Assembly: GCA_016124455.1 (NCBI GenBank)
Contig: WGNQ01000005.1
Span: 58,733-122,732, forward strand
Source of the DNA: Sideroxydans sp.
GTDB taxonomy: Bacteria; Pseudomonadota; Gammaproteobacteria; Burkholderiales; Gallionellaceae
Direction: 5' to 3'
Length of the DNA stretch: 64,000 bases
This document shows positions 1-8,300 of the stretch, one piece after another. Numbering within the stretch: the stretch's first letter is position 1; each line of letters begins with the position of its first letter. The notes below the pieces were generated by a model, which searched no databases, was not told where the DNA came from, and worked only from the letters and a program-made list of their open reading frames with translations. A program made the translations under genes and the position numbers.

Positions 1-138
1 GCCTTGCCTGCGTTCTATCCGGCCGAGGCCTACCACCAGAACTTCGCCACGCTGCATCCCTACCATCCCTACATCTACATCAACGACCGCCCCAAGCTCG
101 AGCACCTGCAAGAACAGTTCCCGGCATGGGTTAAATAG
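1..138 (+). CDS. msrA: Peptide-methionine (S)-S-oxide reductase, C-terminal end (partial)
   Basis: Only the last 45 codons are in the window, and the 5' end lies outside it. The reading frame runs from base 1 to a TAG at 136-138. The peptide holds FYPAEAYHQNF, matching the MsrA motif (F-x-x-AE-x-YHQ-x-Y) near the C terminus, followed by a D-R-P-K-L tail that is also family-like. MsrA reduces methionine-S-sulfoxide in oxidised proteins using thioredoxin. The catalytic GCFW motif is upstream and cannot be checked. No terminator is evident before the next gene. Confidence 0.8.
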   Translation, partial: ALPAFYPAEAYHQNFATLHPYHPYIYINDRPKLEHLQEQFPAWVK

Positions 139-204
139 CGGCGGCACGGTTTGCATCGCCGGGGCGGGCTGCTAGACTGGCGCCGTCACCCGTAGCGCAA
201 GGAT

Positions 205-933
205 ATGCCCGTGAAACAGATACTCGACGCCGTAACGCGCGCCTTGCGCGACCTGTTCCAGTTCCAAGTGTTGTGGATCGTGATCTGGCCGATGCTCGCG
301 GCAATGCTGCTGTGGCTGGTGCTCGGCGCGGCCTTCTGGGACACCTTTTCCGGCTGGATCGCCGGCGGCCTCAACGCCATCGGCGTGCAGCACTGGCTCG
401 AAGGGCTGGAACCGCGCTGGATCGCCAACGCCATCCAGGCCGTCGCACACATGATCCTGTTCGTGCCCATGGTGCTGCTCACCGCGCTGCTGCTGACCGC
501 ATTCTTCGCCATGCCCGCGCTGATCCGCCTGGTCGCCGAGCGCGAATACCCGCAACTCAAACGCGAAAGCGGCGGCAGCGTCAGCGGCAACCTGCTCAAC
601 GCCGCGCTGGCCATCGTCATCTTCATCGCGATCTGGCTGCTCACCCTGCCGCTGTGGATGATAGGCATAGGCGTGGTGATCCCGTTCATCGCCGCAACCT
701 ACCTGAATCAGCGCCTGTTCCGCTACGACGCGCTGTCGGAACACGCCAGCGCCGCAGAAATGAAACGCCTGTTCACCCAATACCAGTCGTCATGGTGGGG
801 CTTGGGCCTGCTCACCGGCCTGCTGCAATTCGTGCCGCTGCTGAACCTGTTCGCCCCGGTACTGACGGGGCTGGCTTTCATTCATTTCGGGCTGGCGCGG
901 CTGGCGGATATGCGGCAGCCGCCCGGCAGATAA
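205..933 (+). CDS. EI24-domain (CysZ-like) integral membrane protein
   Basis: This 242-residue protein is dominated by hydrophobic segments at roughly residues 23-45, 83-106, 135-168 and 197-233. That is four or more membrane spans separated by short polar loops. The arrangement and size fit the EI24/CysZ superfamily (PF07264), whose best-known member is the sulfate permease CysZ. No cysteine-biosynthesis gene is nearby, so a sulfate role is not supported and the substrate is unknown. The start follows msrA by 66 bp. Long ORFs in other frames over the same bases are composition shadows. Confidence 0.75.
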   Translation: MPVKQILDAVTRALRDLFQFQVLWIVIWPMLAAMLLWLVLGAAFWDTFSGWIAGGLNAIGVQHWLEGLEPRWIANAIQAVAHMILFVPMVLLTALLLTAFFAMPALIRLVAEREYPQLKRESGGSVSGNLLNAALAIVIFIAIWLLTLPLWMIGIGVVIPFIAATYLNQRLFRYDALSEHASAAEMKRLFTQYQSSWWGLGLLTGLLQFVPLLNLFAPVLTGLAFIHFGLARLADMRQPPGR

Positions 934-981
934 CTGTTTCGCAGTCTATCGACTCTAAGTTTGCCTAGATAATTTGGACTA

Positions 982-1010
982 TTGGCGTATCGGCCTATGC
1001 CAGATACTAT
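982..1010 (+). promoter_or_regulatory. Candidate sigma-70 promoter with an internal near-palindrome
   Basis: TTGGCG at 982-987 and TACTAT at 1005-1010 are separated by exactly 17 bases, ahead of the MazG-like gene. GTATC (987-991) and GATAC (1003-1007) form an inverted repeat between the two boxes, in the position of an operator. The match is by eye only and the -35 box is imperfect. Confidence 0.35.
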
Positions 1011-1041
1011 TCGCGGGCTGTTTGATAAGTAGAGGATAAGA

Positions 1042-1398
1042 GTGGCTGGAGCCGAGTTTGATCAATTAAAAGAGCGACTGCGTCAATTCGTCGCCGAGCG
1101 CGATTGGCAGCAGTTCCATTCGCCTAAAAATCTTTCCATGGCCTTAATCGCCGAGGCCGCCGAACTAGTCGAGCACTTCCAGTGGCTTACCGAAGAGCAA
1201 AGCGCCAGCCTGTCGCCGGAGAAGCTGGCCGAGGTGGAACTCGAACTGGCTGATATCCAGATTTACCTCGTCGAGTTGGCGGATAAACTTCAACTAGATT
1301 TAATGGCAGCAGTCGAGAAAAAACTTGCGATCAATGCCCAGAAATATCCGGCGGATATGGTTCGCGGCAGTCCGAAAAAGTACACAGAATACAAATGA
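1042..1398 (+). CDS. MazG-like nucleotide pyrophosphohydrolase
   Basis: This 118-residue all-alpha protein has the MazG/dCTPase signature E38-xx-E41 (in IAEAAELVEHF) followed by E68-xx-D71 (in ELELADIQIY). These residues bind Mg2+ for hydrolysis of (d)NTPs to monophosphates plus pyrophosphate. The length matches single-domain MazG-like enzymes, which dimerise. It starts with GTG behind AGAGGATAAGA. The large nuclease-helicase gene follows after 18 bp on the same strand, and a Mrr-type nuclease after that, so it probably belongs to that cassette rather than to general housekeeping. Substrate preference cannot be read from sequence. Base composition turns AT-richer from here on. Confidence 0.85.
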   Translation: MAGAEFDQLKERLRQFVAERDWQQFHSPKNLSMALIAEAAELVEHFQWLTEEQSASLSPEKLAEVELELADIQIYLVELADKLQLDLMAAVEKKLAINAQKYPADMVRGSPKKYTEYK

Positions 1399-1416
1399 CG
1401 GGCATAGGGGGGTGAA

Positions 1417-3876
1417 GTGCTGGTTTACGCATCTACCAAAACAGAGTTTCTTGACGATGTTCGTGCTGATACCGTCGACGAAAAAATCCTTGCCTCATTT
1501 CAACGCCACTTAGGCCATTCCACTAGCAAAAATGAAATCGCTGCTTGGCGTAACTCAATGCTGTATATGAGCCAAGTGCTCGCTGATGATGAAATTCCAA
1601 GCAATTCAGGAGTGGCAATCGAATATACGCTACCGCAAACCACCAAACGCATCGACTTTATTCTTACGGGTAAAGGGGCGAATAATCAATCCACGGCCAT
1701 CATCATCGAGCTGAAGCAATGGGAGAACGTTAAAGCAACTACCATGGACGGGGTCGTTAAGACATTCGTCGGGGGAATGGAGCGAGAAGTTAGCCATCCC
1801 TCATATCAGGCATGGACCTATGCTGCATTGCTGGAGGATTTCAATGAAACTGTGCAGCAAGAAAACATTGGCCTCCGGCCATGTGCTTACTTACACAACT
1901 GTATTTCAGATGACGTCATCAACAACCATTTTTACGAGAGTCACACCAGAAAGGCTCCGGCATTCCTCCGTAAAGATGCTCAGAAACTTGCTGATTTCAT
2001 CAAGCACCACGTCAAATATGGTGACTCCTGTGAAGTGATGTATCAGATCGATCGAGGGAGAATCCGACCATCGAAAAATCTGGCAGACAAACTCGCATCG
2101 CTCTTGAAAGGCAATCAAGAGTTTTTGATGATAGACGACCAGAAGGTCGCCTATGAAAATGCGCTGTCGCTGGCGAAAAAGGCTACAGTCAAAGATAAAC
2201 ACGTACTCATTGTCGAGGGTGGTCCGGGGACAGGGAAGTCCGTCGTGGCTGTAAATTTGTTGGTGGCGCTCACCAACGATCAAATGCTGACTCAATACGT
2301 CACCAAAAATGCAGCGCCGCGTGCTGTTTATGCTTCGCTACTAACCGGCTCATTTAGAAAAAGTCATATTGATAATCTATTTAAAGGGTCTGGCGTTTAT
2401 ACCGACACAAATGCCAACGTATTTGACGCCCTTATTGTGGATGAAGCTCACCGGCTTAATGAAAAGTCAGGAATGTTCCAAAACCTGGGCGAAAACCAGA
2501 TTAAGGAAATCATCAATGCTGCAAAATTCAGTGTCTTCTTTATCGATGAAGACCAGAGAGTCACCTTTAAAGATATAGGTAAGACAGTCACGATTAAAGA
2601 GTGGGCTATTCAGCTAGGGGCCACGGTTCATCAACTGGCACTGCAATCTCAGTTCCGTTGCAACGGGTCAAATGGTTATCTTGCATGGATCGATAACACG
2701 CTGGAGATTCGAGAAACTGCCAATAAAACATTAGACGGTATTAACTATGACTTTCGTGTGTTCGATTCGCCGAATGAGTTGAGAGAAGCAATCATTAAAA
2801 AGAATCAGATTAACAACAAGGCCCGTCTGGTTGCTGGATATTGTTGGGACTGGATCAGTAAGAGTAATTCGACGCTGAAAGATATCACCATCGGCGAATA
2901 CGATTTCGCCATGAAATGGAATCTGGCCAGCGATGGGAATCTATGGATACTTAAGTCCGATTCGGTCAACGAAGTCGGCTGTATCCACACCTGTCAGGGA
3001 CTGGAGACCGACTATATCGGCGTAATCATCGGCTCGGATTTCGTTATTCGTGATGGTGTGGCAGTGACTGATGCAGGAAGACGAGCGAAAACGGATGCCT
3101 CCATAAAAGGCTACAAATCACTGCTTAAAACCAATCCGGATGCCGCCAAACAAAAGGCGGATGCAATTATTAAGAACACCTACCGCACATTGATGACCCG
3201 CGGAATGAAAGGTTGTTATGTTTTTTGTACGGACCAAGAAACCAATGCATGGTTTAAGCAGGCTATGGGCAGGGAGGCGAAAGAACATCTGGATGTGGCT
3301 GTACAGCAGAGGATGGAAGTTGATCAAGTAAATTCCGATGGGAAATTTGAAGGATTGACGCTCAGGCTGCTCAAAACAGGTGAAGTTAAGCCCTATGTTA
3401 ATGCTGTCCCTATTTATGATCTTGCCATTGCTGCGGGTCGCTTCAGTGATATTCAAATGGTCCATCAAGCGCCTCAGGCCGGGGACCTCAATGTTGATCA
3501 ATATCAATGGGTGGAGTTGCCAGATAGTTTCCGGATTCATTCAGGGCAGTTCGTTGCCAGAGTGGTCGGCGAATCCATGAATAAACGTATTCCTAGCGGT
3601 TCGTGGTGCCTCTTTAATTTAAATCCAGTAGGGACCAGGCAAGGGAAAATTGTTTTGGTTCAGCACCGCAATATCGAGGACCCGGATACTGGTGGTCATT
3701 TCACCATTAAAACCTATCAAAGTGAGAAGGTAGCTGGCGAAGGTGATGAATGGCGACACAGCCGGATAACACTTAACCCATATTCAACTGATCCGAGCTA
3801 TAAACCTATCGTGTTTGAAGCTGAGAGTGGCGATGAGGTGAAGATTATTGCTGAAATGGTGGCGGTGTTGGGGTGA
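1417..3876 (+). CDS. PD-(D/E)XK nuclease / DUF2075 helicase / S24 peptidase-like fusion
   Basis: This 819-residue protein shows three modules. Residues about 60-140 carry a RecB/Cas4-like nuclease core: D80, E98-L-K100 and QAWTY (Q131-xxx-Y135). Residues about 230-640 form a DUF2075/Schlafen-type SF1 helicase-like ATPase: Walker A GGPGTGKS (K274), Walker B VDEAH (D342-E343), FIDEDQR, QFRC, HTCQGLE and TYRTLMTRG. Residues about 700-819 resemble a LexA/UmuD S24 fold, with VVGESM (Ser720) and FTIKTY (Lys765) as a plausible Ser-Lys dyad. The GTG start is chosen because of the GGGGGG Shine-Dalgarno just upstream. No helix-turn-helix is seen. It is AT-rich relative to its neighbours and likely acquired. 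The role is inferred to be defence or DNA-damage sensing; the MazG-like and Mrr neighbours support this. Confidence 0.8.
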   Translation: MLVYASTKTEFLDDVRADTVDEKILASFQRHLGHSTSKNEIAAWRNSMLYMSQVLADDEIPSNSGVAIEYTLPQTTKRIDFILTGKGANNQSTAIIIELKQWENVKATTMDGVVKTFVGGMEREVSHPSYQAWTYAALLEDFNETVQQENIGLRPCAYLHNCISDDVINNHFYESHTRKAPAFLRKDAQKLADFIKHHVKYGDSCEVMYQIDRGRIRPSKNLADKLASLLKGNQEFLMIDDQKVAYENALSLAKKATVKDKHVLIVEGGPGTGKSVVAVNLLVALTNDQMLTQYVTKNAAPRAVYASLLTGSFRKSHIDNLFKGSGVYTDTNANVFDALIVDEAHRLNEKSGMFQNLGENQIKEIINAAKFSVFFIDEDQRVTFKDIGKTVTIKEWAIQLGATVHQLALQSQFRCNGSNGYLAWIDNTLEIRETANKTLDGINYDFRVFDSPNELREAIIKKNQINNKARLVAGYCWDWISKSNSTLKDITIGEYDFAMKWNLASDGNLWILKSDSVNEVGCIHTCQGLETDYIGVIIGSDFVIRDGVAVTDAGRRAKTDASIKGYKSLLKTNPDAAKQKADAIIKNTYRTLMTRGMKGCYVFCTDQETNAWFKQAMGREAKEHLDVAVQQRMEVDQVNSDGKFEGLTLRLLKTGEVKPYVNAVPIYDLAIAAGRFSDIQMVHQAPQAGDLNVDQYQWVELPDSFRIHSGQFVARVVGESMNKRIPSGSWCLFNLNPVGTRQGKIVLVQHRNIEDPDTGGHFTIKTYQSEKVAGEGDEWRHSRITLNPYSTDPSYKPIVFEAESGDEVKIIAEMVAVLG

Positions 3877-3937
3877 GATAAGTTCTCGAGTGTTGGTTGC
3901 GCCAAACATGACAGATGGTTTCTAACTGGGGGGAGTT

Positions 3938-4780
3938 ATGGCTAGAAAGCGGAATCAAAGCCCACTTGAAGATTTAGTCGATTTCGTCGCACTGTTTCCT
4001 TGGTGGGTAGGGCTTGTTCTGGCAGTGGTTTCTTATTTTTGGTTTCATCATATTGCCTCTGCCCCTCTAGTGGTGGCGGCCCAGCCGGGTCAGCTAGGTG
4101 TGACAATGACGAAAAATATGTACAAGAGTCTTGCGTTTGGCGGGCAGTACCTTGTGCCTTTCATCTGTTTGCTCGGTGCATTGCTTTCAGCTCTGGGGCG
4201 ATGGAAGCGGAAACGGCTGTTTTCTGATGTGTCGCAACGTAATTCTGCCGGGGCGCTGAACGAGATGAGTTGGCAGGAGTTCGAGATTTTGGTGGGCGAG
4301 GCATTCCGGCGCACTGGCTATGTAGTCGCCGAAACGGGAGGTGGTGGTGCTGACGGCGGTGTTGACCTTGTACTGAGAAAAGATGGTGAGAAATTCCTAG
4401 TCCAATGTAAACAGTGGAAAGCATTCAAAGTCGGCGTTTCAACTATTCGTGAGTTATATGGAGTAATGGCTGCCCAAGGTGCAACGGGCGGCTTTATTGT
4501 AACTTCCGGTGTTTTTACGCAGGAAGCAAAAAGCTTTGCCGATGGGCGAAATATCGATTTGATTGATGGGGAAGATCTGAGCCAAATTATCAGGGAGGTT
4601 CAACCATCCATATCCTCGGGCGGTGCTACACCTCGCGTTTCGCAACCCGCGGGAACAATTTGCCCGAAATGCGGCGGTTCCATGGTCAAGCGAACGGCCA
4701 AGCAGGGTGTTAATGCCGGAAAAACATTCTGGGGTTGTTCTAACTATCCGCAGTGCCGCGGGATCGTTTCCATAGATTAA
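3938..4780 (+). CDS. Membrane-anchored Mrr-type restriction endonuclease with topoisomerase zinc ribbon
   Basis: This 280-residue protein has two N-terminal hydrophobic segments (about 18-40 and 68-92). A Mrr-cat nuclease domain follows (about 108-215), with EFEILVGEAFRRTGY, D143 in GGADGGVDLVL and Q156-C-K158 in FLVQCKQW, the D...QxK catalytic pattern of Mrr. A C-terminal zinc ribbon (about 232-278) has CPKCGG and CSNYPQC, as in topoisomerase I tails. Related proteins cleave modified or foreign DNA. The start follows a strong GGGGGGAG site. It lies 61 bp after the nuclease-helicase gene and is closed by a terminator, so it is probably part of the same acquired block. Confidence 0.85.
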   Translation: MARKRNQSPLEDLVDFVALFPWWVGLVLAVVSYFWFHHIASAPLVVAAQPGQLGVTMTKNMYKSLAFGGQYLVPFICLLGALLSALGRWKRKRLFSDVSQRNSAGALNEMSWQEFEILVGEAFRRTGYVVAETGGGGADGGVDLVLRKDGEKFLVQCKQWKAFKVGVSTIRELYGVMAAQGATGGFIVTSGVFTQEAKSFADGRNIDLIDGEDLSQIIREVQPSISSGGATPRVSQPAGTICPKCGGSMVKRTAKQGVNAGKTFWGCSNYPQCRGIVSID

Positions 4781-5090
4781 ATAGCAGTCTTTTTGCTACT
4801 GGAACAGATGTGGCGTTGTTGAGGAGTGGGGGAATGAATCTTTAGGTTTGAAAAGCTAACGCCGCATTAATGCGGCGTTTTTGCTGGTCGGCTTCGGGGT
4901 GCCGAATCGAGTCAGCCAGTGAGCTGACTTCTGGATGTTGCCTAGTTTTGAAACATCGCGGGGTCGATAAGCTGCTCCCTTCTGCAGGGTTAATACACAA
5001 CCATTTGCTGCGCTCTCAATTATTTTATACGCCTCTTTGCTGGCTTATTCAACCGAGTAGTTCGCTTATGTTTGCAGGCCGGTACGCGCT
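4781..5090. other. Intergenic region with one terminator and no supported gene
   Basis: About 310 bases lie between the Mrr-type gene and the convergent TerB-like gene. Apart from the hairpin at 4860-4882 nothing convincing was found. A 115-codon plus-strand ORF beginning at 4870 mostly overlaps the TerB-like gene in antisense and has no family-like features. Confidence 0.5.
4860..4882 (+). terminator. Rho-independent terminator after the Mrr-type gene
   Basis: CGCCGCATTAATGCGGCG at 4860-4877 is a perfect 18-base palindrome, followed directly by five T residues. It lies 80 bp downstream of the Mrr-type stop codon and closes the 1042-4780 cassette. Confidence 0.8.
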
Positions 5091-5549
5091 TTATTTCAGG
5101 GCGGCAGAGCGGGCCCGTTCCTTGGCGGCAACGTTGTCGCCCAGGGAGATGTGCAGCAGGTCGACGAGTTTGCGCATGATGTGGTTTTCGTGCGCGCTGA
5201 CTTTTCCGTCGGCATAGACGACTTGCCACAGGTATTCGACGATCTGGATTTTTTCGGGCAATGCCAGTTCGTGGTTGATGAGCGTGGTGAACTGGTGGAA
5301 GTCGTTGGCCTCCCTGGATGCCTGCTGCGCGCGTTCGGTCAGTTGTACCACTTCCTCATCCGACAGGTGGAATCGGTCTTTGAGGATGTTCAGGATTGCG
5401 GCCTGTTCTTCAAATGCGCATTCGGCGTCCGATTGCATGACTTCGATCAGCAGCACGGCAATGGCCACCTGCAGGGTGTTCTCGGGGCGCGTGCCGACGC
5501 TGTCGGGGATAAACATCGTCGCCAGGAATTCGTTCAGTTTGTTCAGCAT
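5091..5549 (-). CDS. TerB-like (tellurite-resistance B family) protein
   Basis: This 152-residue acidic helical protein reads like the TerB/DjlA-N family: AIAVLLIEVMQSD, an acidic stretch, then YLWQVVYADGKVSAHE about 70 residues later. In TerB the two D/E clusters bind metal. The start at 5549 is preferred because GGAG lies 9 bases upstream; an earlier ATG at 5564 has its Shine-Dalgarno too close. Stand-alone TerB-like proteins are widespread and mostly of unknown role. No ter operon surrounds this copy, so a tellurite phenotype should not be assumed. SlyX lies 65 bp upstream on the same strand. Confidence 0.75.
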   Translation of the reverse strand: MLNKLNEFLATMFIPDSVGTRPENTLQVAIAVLLIEVMQSDAECAFEEQAAILNILKDRFHLSDEEVVQLTERAQQASREANDFHQFTTLINHELALPEKIQIVEYLWQVVYADGKVSAHENHIMRKLVDLLHISLGDNVAAKERARSAALK

Positions 5550-5614
5550 GGCTGGTTGCTCCATTCTCCGGTGGGGGCAGGATAGAGCCTGATATTCAGG
5601 ATTCGTTCCCGCTG

Positions 5615-5821
5615 CTAATAGTGGGGCGGCCTTTCGTGCGCCGGCTTGCCCTCGTTCATGGACTCGGCCTGCGCGGCGATTTGTCTGGCGAGCGCTTCGC
5701 AAATCGCTTCCAGCCGGTCCAGCTTCTGTTGCTGCTGATAGACCGTTTTGTTGAGCTCCTCGATCAGGTCTTCCTGGAAGCTGATTTTTGTCTCGATATT
5801 TTCCAGGCGTTCTTCAATCAT
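5615..5821 (-). CDS. slyX: SlyX family protein
   Basis: This 68-residue coiled-coil protein begins MIEERLENIETKISFQED and continues with LIEELNKTVYQQQQKLDRLE, the characteristic SlyX N-terminal half. It ends in a short P-P-H-Y tail, a common SlyX feature. The cellular function is unknown. The gene lies 33 bp downstream of tex and 65 bp upstream of the TerB-like gene, all on the minus strand. Confidence 0.9.
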   Translation of the reverse strand: MIEERLENIETKISFQEDLIEELNKTVYQQQQKLDRLEAICEALARQIAAQAESMNEGKPAHERPPHY

Positions 5822-5854
5822 GGGGTGGCCCTGCGCGTTTGGCGAGCAGTCATT

Positions 5855-8224
5855 CTAGCCCTTTAACTTGGCAAATGCCGCCGCCATCGCGCCGTCGAGC
5901 TGCGCTGCGGGCGCCGGGCGTTTGTCCTTGCCCTGATTGTTCGGGCGGCCTTGCGGGCGCGGGTTGCCGCGTGGCTCGTTGCGGGCGCCTGCGGGTTTGC
6001 CGCCAGCCTCGGCTGCGCTGTCGGTCAGGCGCATGGTGAGCGAGATGCGTTTGCGCTTTTCGTCCACTTCCAGCACCTTGACCTTGACCACCTGCCCGGC
6101 CTTGACCACGCTGTGCGGGTCCTTGACGAAGGTGCTGGAGAGCGCGGAGATATGCACCAGGCCGTCCTGGTGCACGCCGATGTCGACGAACGCGCCGAAC
6201 GCGGCGACGTTGGTGACCACGCCTTCGAGGATCATGTCGGGCTGGAGGTCGCTGAGTTTTTCCACGCCTTCCCTGAAGCTGGCGGTGGTGAATTCGGGGC
6301 GCGGGTCGCGGCCGGGTTTCTCGAGTTCCTTCAGGATGTCGCTGATGGTCGGGATGCCGAAGCGTTCGTCGGCATATTTGGCCGGGTTGAGCGCCTTCAG
6401 CAAACCGGCATCGCCGATCACCTGCTTGATGCCCTTGCCGATATCGGCAAGGATTTTCTGTACCAGCGGGTAGGATTCGGGGTGCACGGCGGAGGCGTCG
6501 AGCGGGTCGGCGCCGTTCATGATGCGCAGGAATCCCGCAGCCTGTTCGAAGGTCTTCTCACCGAGGCGCGGCACTTTCTTCAGCTCGGCGCGCGAGCCGA
6601 ACATGCCGTGCGCATCGCGGTAGGCGACCACGGCTTGCGCCACGCTGGAGGAGAGGCCGGAAACGCGCGCGAGCAGCGGGGCAGACGCGGTGTTCACGTC
6701 CACGCCGACCGCGTTTACGCAGTCTTCGACCACGGCGTCGAGCGAGCGTGCGAGTTGCACCTGGCTCACGTCGTGCTGGTACTGGCCGACGCCGATCGAT
6801 TTCGGATCGATCTTCACAAGCTCGGCCAGCGGGTCCTGCAGGCGGCGTGCGATGGATACCGCGCCGCGCAGGCTGACGTCCAGCTCGGGCAGTTCGCGCG
6901 AGGCGTATTCCGAGGCGGAATAGACCGAGGCACCGGCTTCCGACACCACGATCTTGTTGAGCCCGAGTTCGGGATGCAGCTTGATGAGTTCCTGCGCCAG
7001 CTTGTCGGTCTCGCGCGAGGCGGTGCCGTTGCCGATCGCGACCAGCGCCACGTCATGTTTTTTTGCCATCGCGGCGAGGATGGCGATCGAGGCATTCCAT
7101 TCGTTGCGCGGCGGGTGCGGGTAGATGGTGTCGGTGTCCACCACCTTGCCGGTGGCATCGACCACGGCGACCTTCACGCCCGTACGCAGGCCGGGGTCGA
7201 GGCCGATGGTGGCGCGCGGCCCGGCGGGCGCGGCCAGCAACAGGTCTTTCAGGTTGCGCGCGAATACGTTGATCGCCTCGATCTCGGCGCGTTCGCGCAG
7301 TGCGCCCATGAGTTCCGACTCGAGGTGCAGGAAGCTCTTCACGCGCCAGGTCCAGCGCACGGTATCCAGCAGCCACTTGTCGGCGGGGCGATCCTGGTTC
7401 CTGATGCCGAAGTGTGCGGCAATGCGTGCTTCGCACGGATTGTGCGGCGCGTCCCAGCGCGGCTTTTCCGCTTCGCTGTCGAGGCGCAGCGAGACGCTGA
7501 GCATTTCCTCGCGGCGGCCGCGCAGCAGCGCGAGTGCGCGGTGCGAGGGGATGGCGGAGATCGGCTCGGCATAGTCGAAGTAGTCGGCGAATTTCTCGCC
7601 CGCGCTTTCCTTGCCTTCGACCACTTTGGCTTCCACCACGCCGTGTTCCTGCATGTATGCGCGCAGCGATTGCAGCAGCGCGGCATCTTCGGCGAAGCGC
7701 TCCATCAGGATCTGGCGTGCGCCGTCGAGCGCGGCCTTGGCGTCCGGCACGCCGGGATTGTCGCCGGACTCAGTGGTGAACGCGGGCTTCAGGTATTTCT
7801 CCGCCTCGGTTTCAGGCACCAGTATCGGGTCGGCCAGCAGGGCGTCAGCCAGCGGCAGCAGGCCGGCTTCGAGTGCGATCTGCGCCTTGGTGCGGCGCTT
7901 CGGTTTGTAGGGCAGATAGAGGTCTTCGAGCCGGGTCTTGTCCTCGGCGTGGGTCACGGCATCGAGCAGTTCGGGCGTCATCTTGCCCTGTTCCTGGATC
8001 GAGGCAATGATCGCCGCGCGGCGCTCTTCGAGTTCGCGCAGGTAGCGCAGCCGTTCTTCGAGCAGGCGCAGCTGGATGTCGTCCAGCCCGCCGGTGGCCT
8101 CCTTGCGGTAGCGCGCGATGAACGGCACGGTGGCGCCTTCATCGAGCAGGCCGACGGCGGCGGCAATCTGGGCAGGTTTGGCGGAAAGTTCGAGGGCCAG
8201 GCGTTGTTCGATGGATGGCAGCAT
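5855..8224 (-). CDS. tex: Tex, RNA-binding transcription accessory protein
   Basis: This 789-residue protein has the full Tex layout: N-terminal helices ([13 protein letters not shown]), a YqgF-like RNase H fold ([18 protein letters not shown] at about 330-347), helix-hairpin-helix motifs in the middle ([19 protein letters not shown]), and a C-terminal S1 domain ([21 protein letters not shown]). Its length agrees with the family (about 770-790). The open frame extends upstream to 8599, but that extension lacks Tex homology and runs into the next gene, so the ATG at 8224 is chosen. Tex is the bacterial Spt6 relative and binds nucleic acid during transcription. Confidence 0.93.
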   Translation of the reverse strand: MLPSIEQRLALELSAKPAQIAAAVGLLDEGATVPFIARYRKEATGGLDDIQLRLLEERLRYLRELEERRAAIIASIQEQGKMTPELLDAVTHAEDKTRLEDLYLPYKPKRRTKAQIALEAGLLPLADALLADPILVPETEAEKYLKPAFTTESGDNPGVPDAKAALDGARQILMERFAEDAALLQSLRAYMQEHGVVEAKVVEGKESAGEKFADYFDYAEPISAIPSHRALALLRGRREEMLSVSLRLDSEAEKPRWDAPHNPCEARIAAHFGIRNQDRPADKWLLDTVRWTWRVKSFLHLESELMGALRERAEIEAINVFARNLKDLLLAAPAGPRATIGLDPGLRTGVKVAVVDATGKVVDTDTIYPHPPRNEWNASIAILAAMAKKHDVALVAIGNGTASRETDKLAQELIKLHPELGLNKIVVSEAGASVYSASEYASRELPELDVSLRGAVSIARRLQDPLAELVKIDPKSIGVGQYQHDVSQVQLARSLDAVVEDCVNAVGVDVNTASAPLLARVSGLSSSVAQAVVAYRDAHGMFGSRAELKKVPRLGEKTFEQAAGFLRIMNGADPLDASAVHPESYPLVQKILADIGKGIKQVIGDAGLLKALNPAKYADERFGIPTISDILKELEKPGRDPRPEFTTASFREGVEKLSDLQPDMILEGVVTNVAAFGAFVDIGVHQDGLVHISALSSTFVKDPHSVVKAGQVVKVKVLEVDEKRKRISLTMRLTDSAAEAGGKPAGARNEPRGNPRPQGRPNNQGKDKRPAPAAQLDGAMAAAFAKLKG

Positions 8225-8300
8225 AAAAAAACTTGTTCGGAAATCGTGGAAGAAAAACTCGCGGGATTTGTTGCGCGGGCCTGCAAAAAACGGTGGCAGA

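Noticed and set aside
4870..5217. 115-codon plus-strand ORF next to the defence cassette
   Set aside because: Starts inside the terminator palindrome, overlaps the TerB-like gene in antisense and has no ribosome site.
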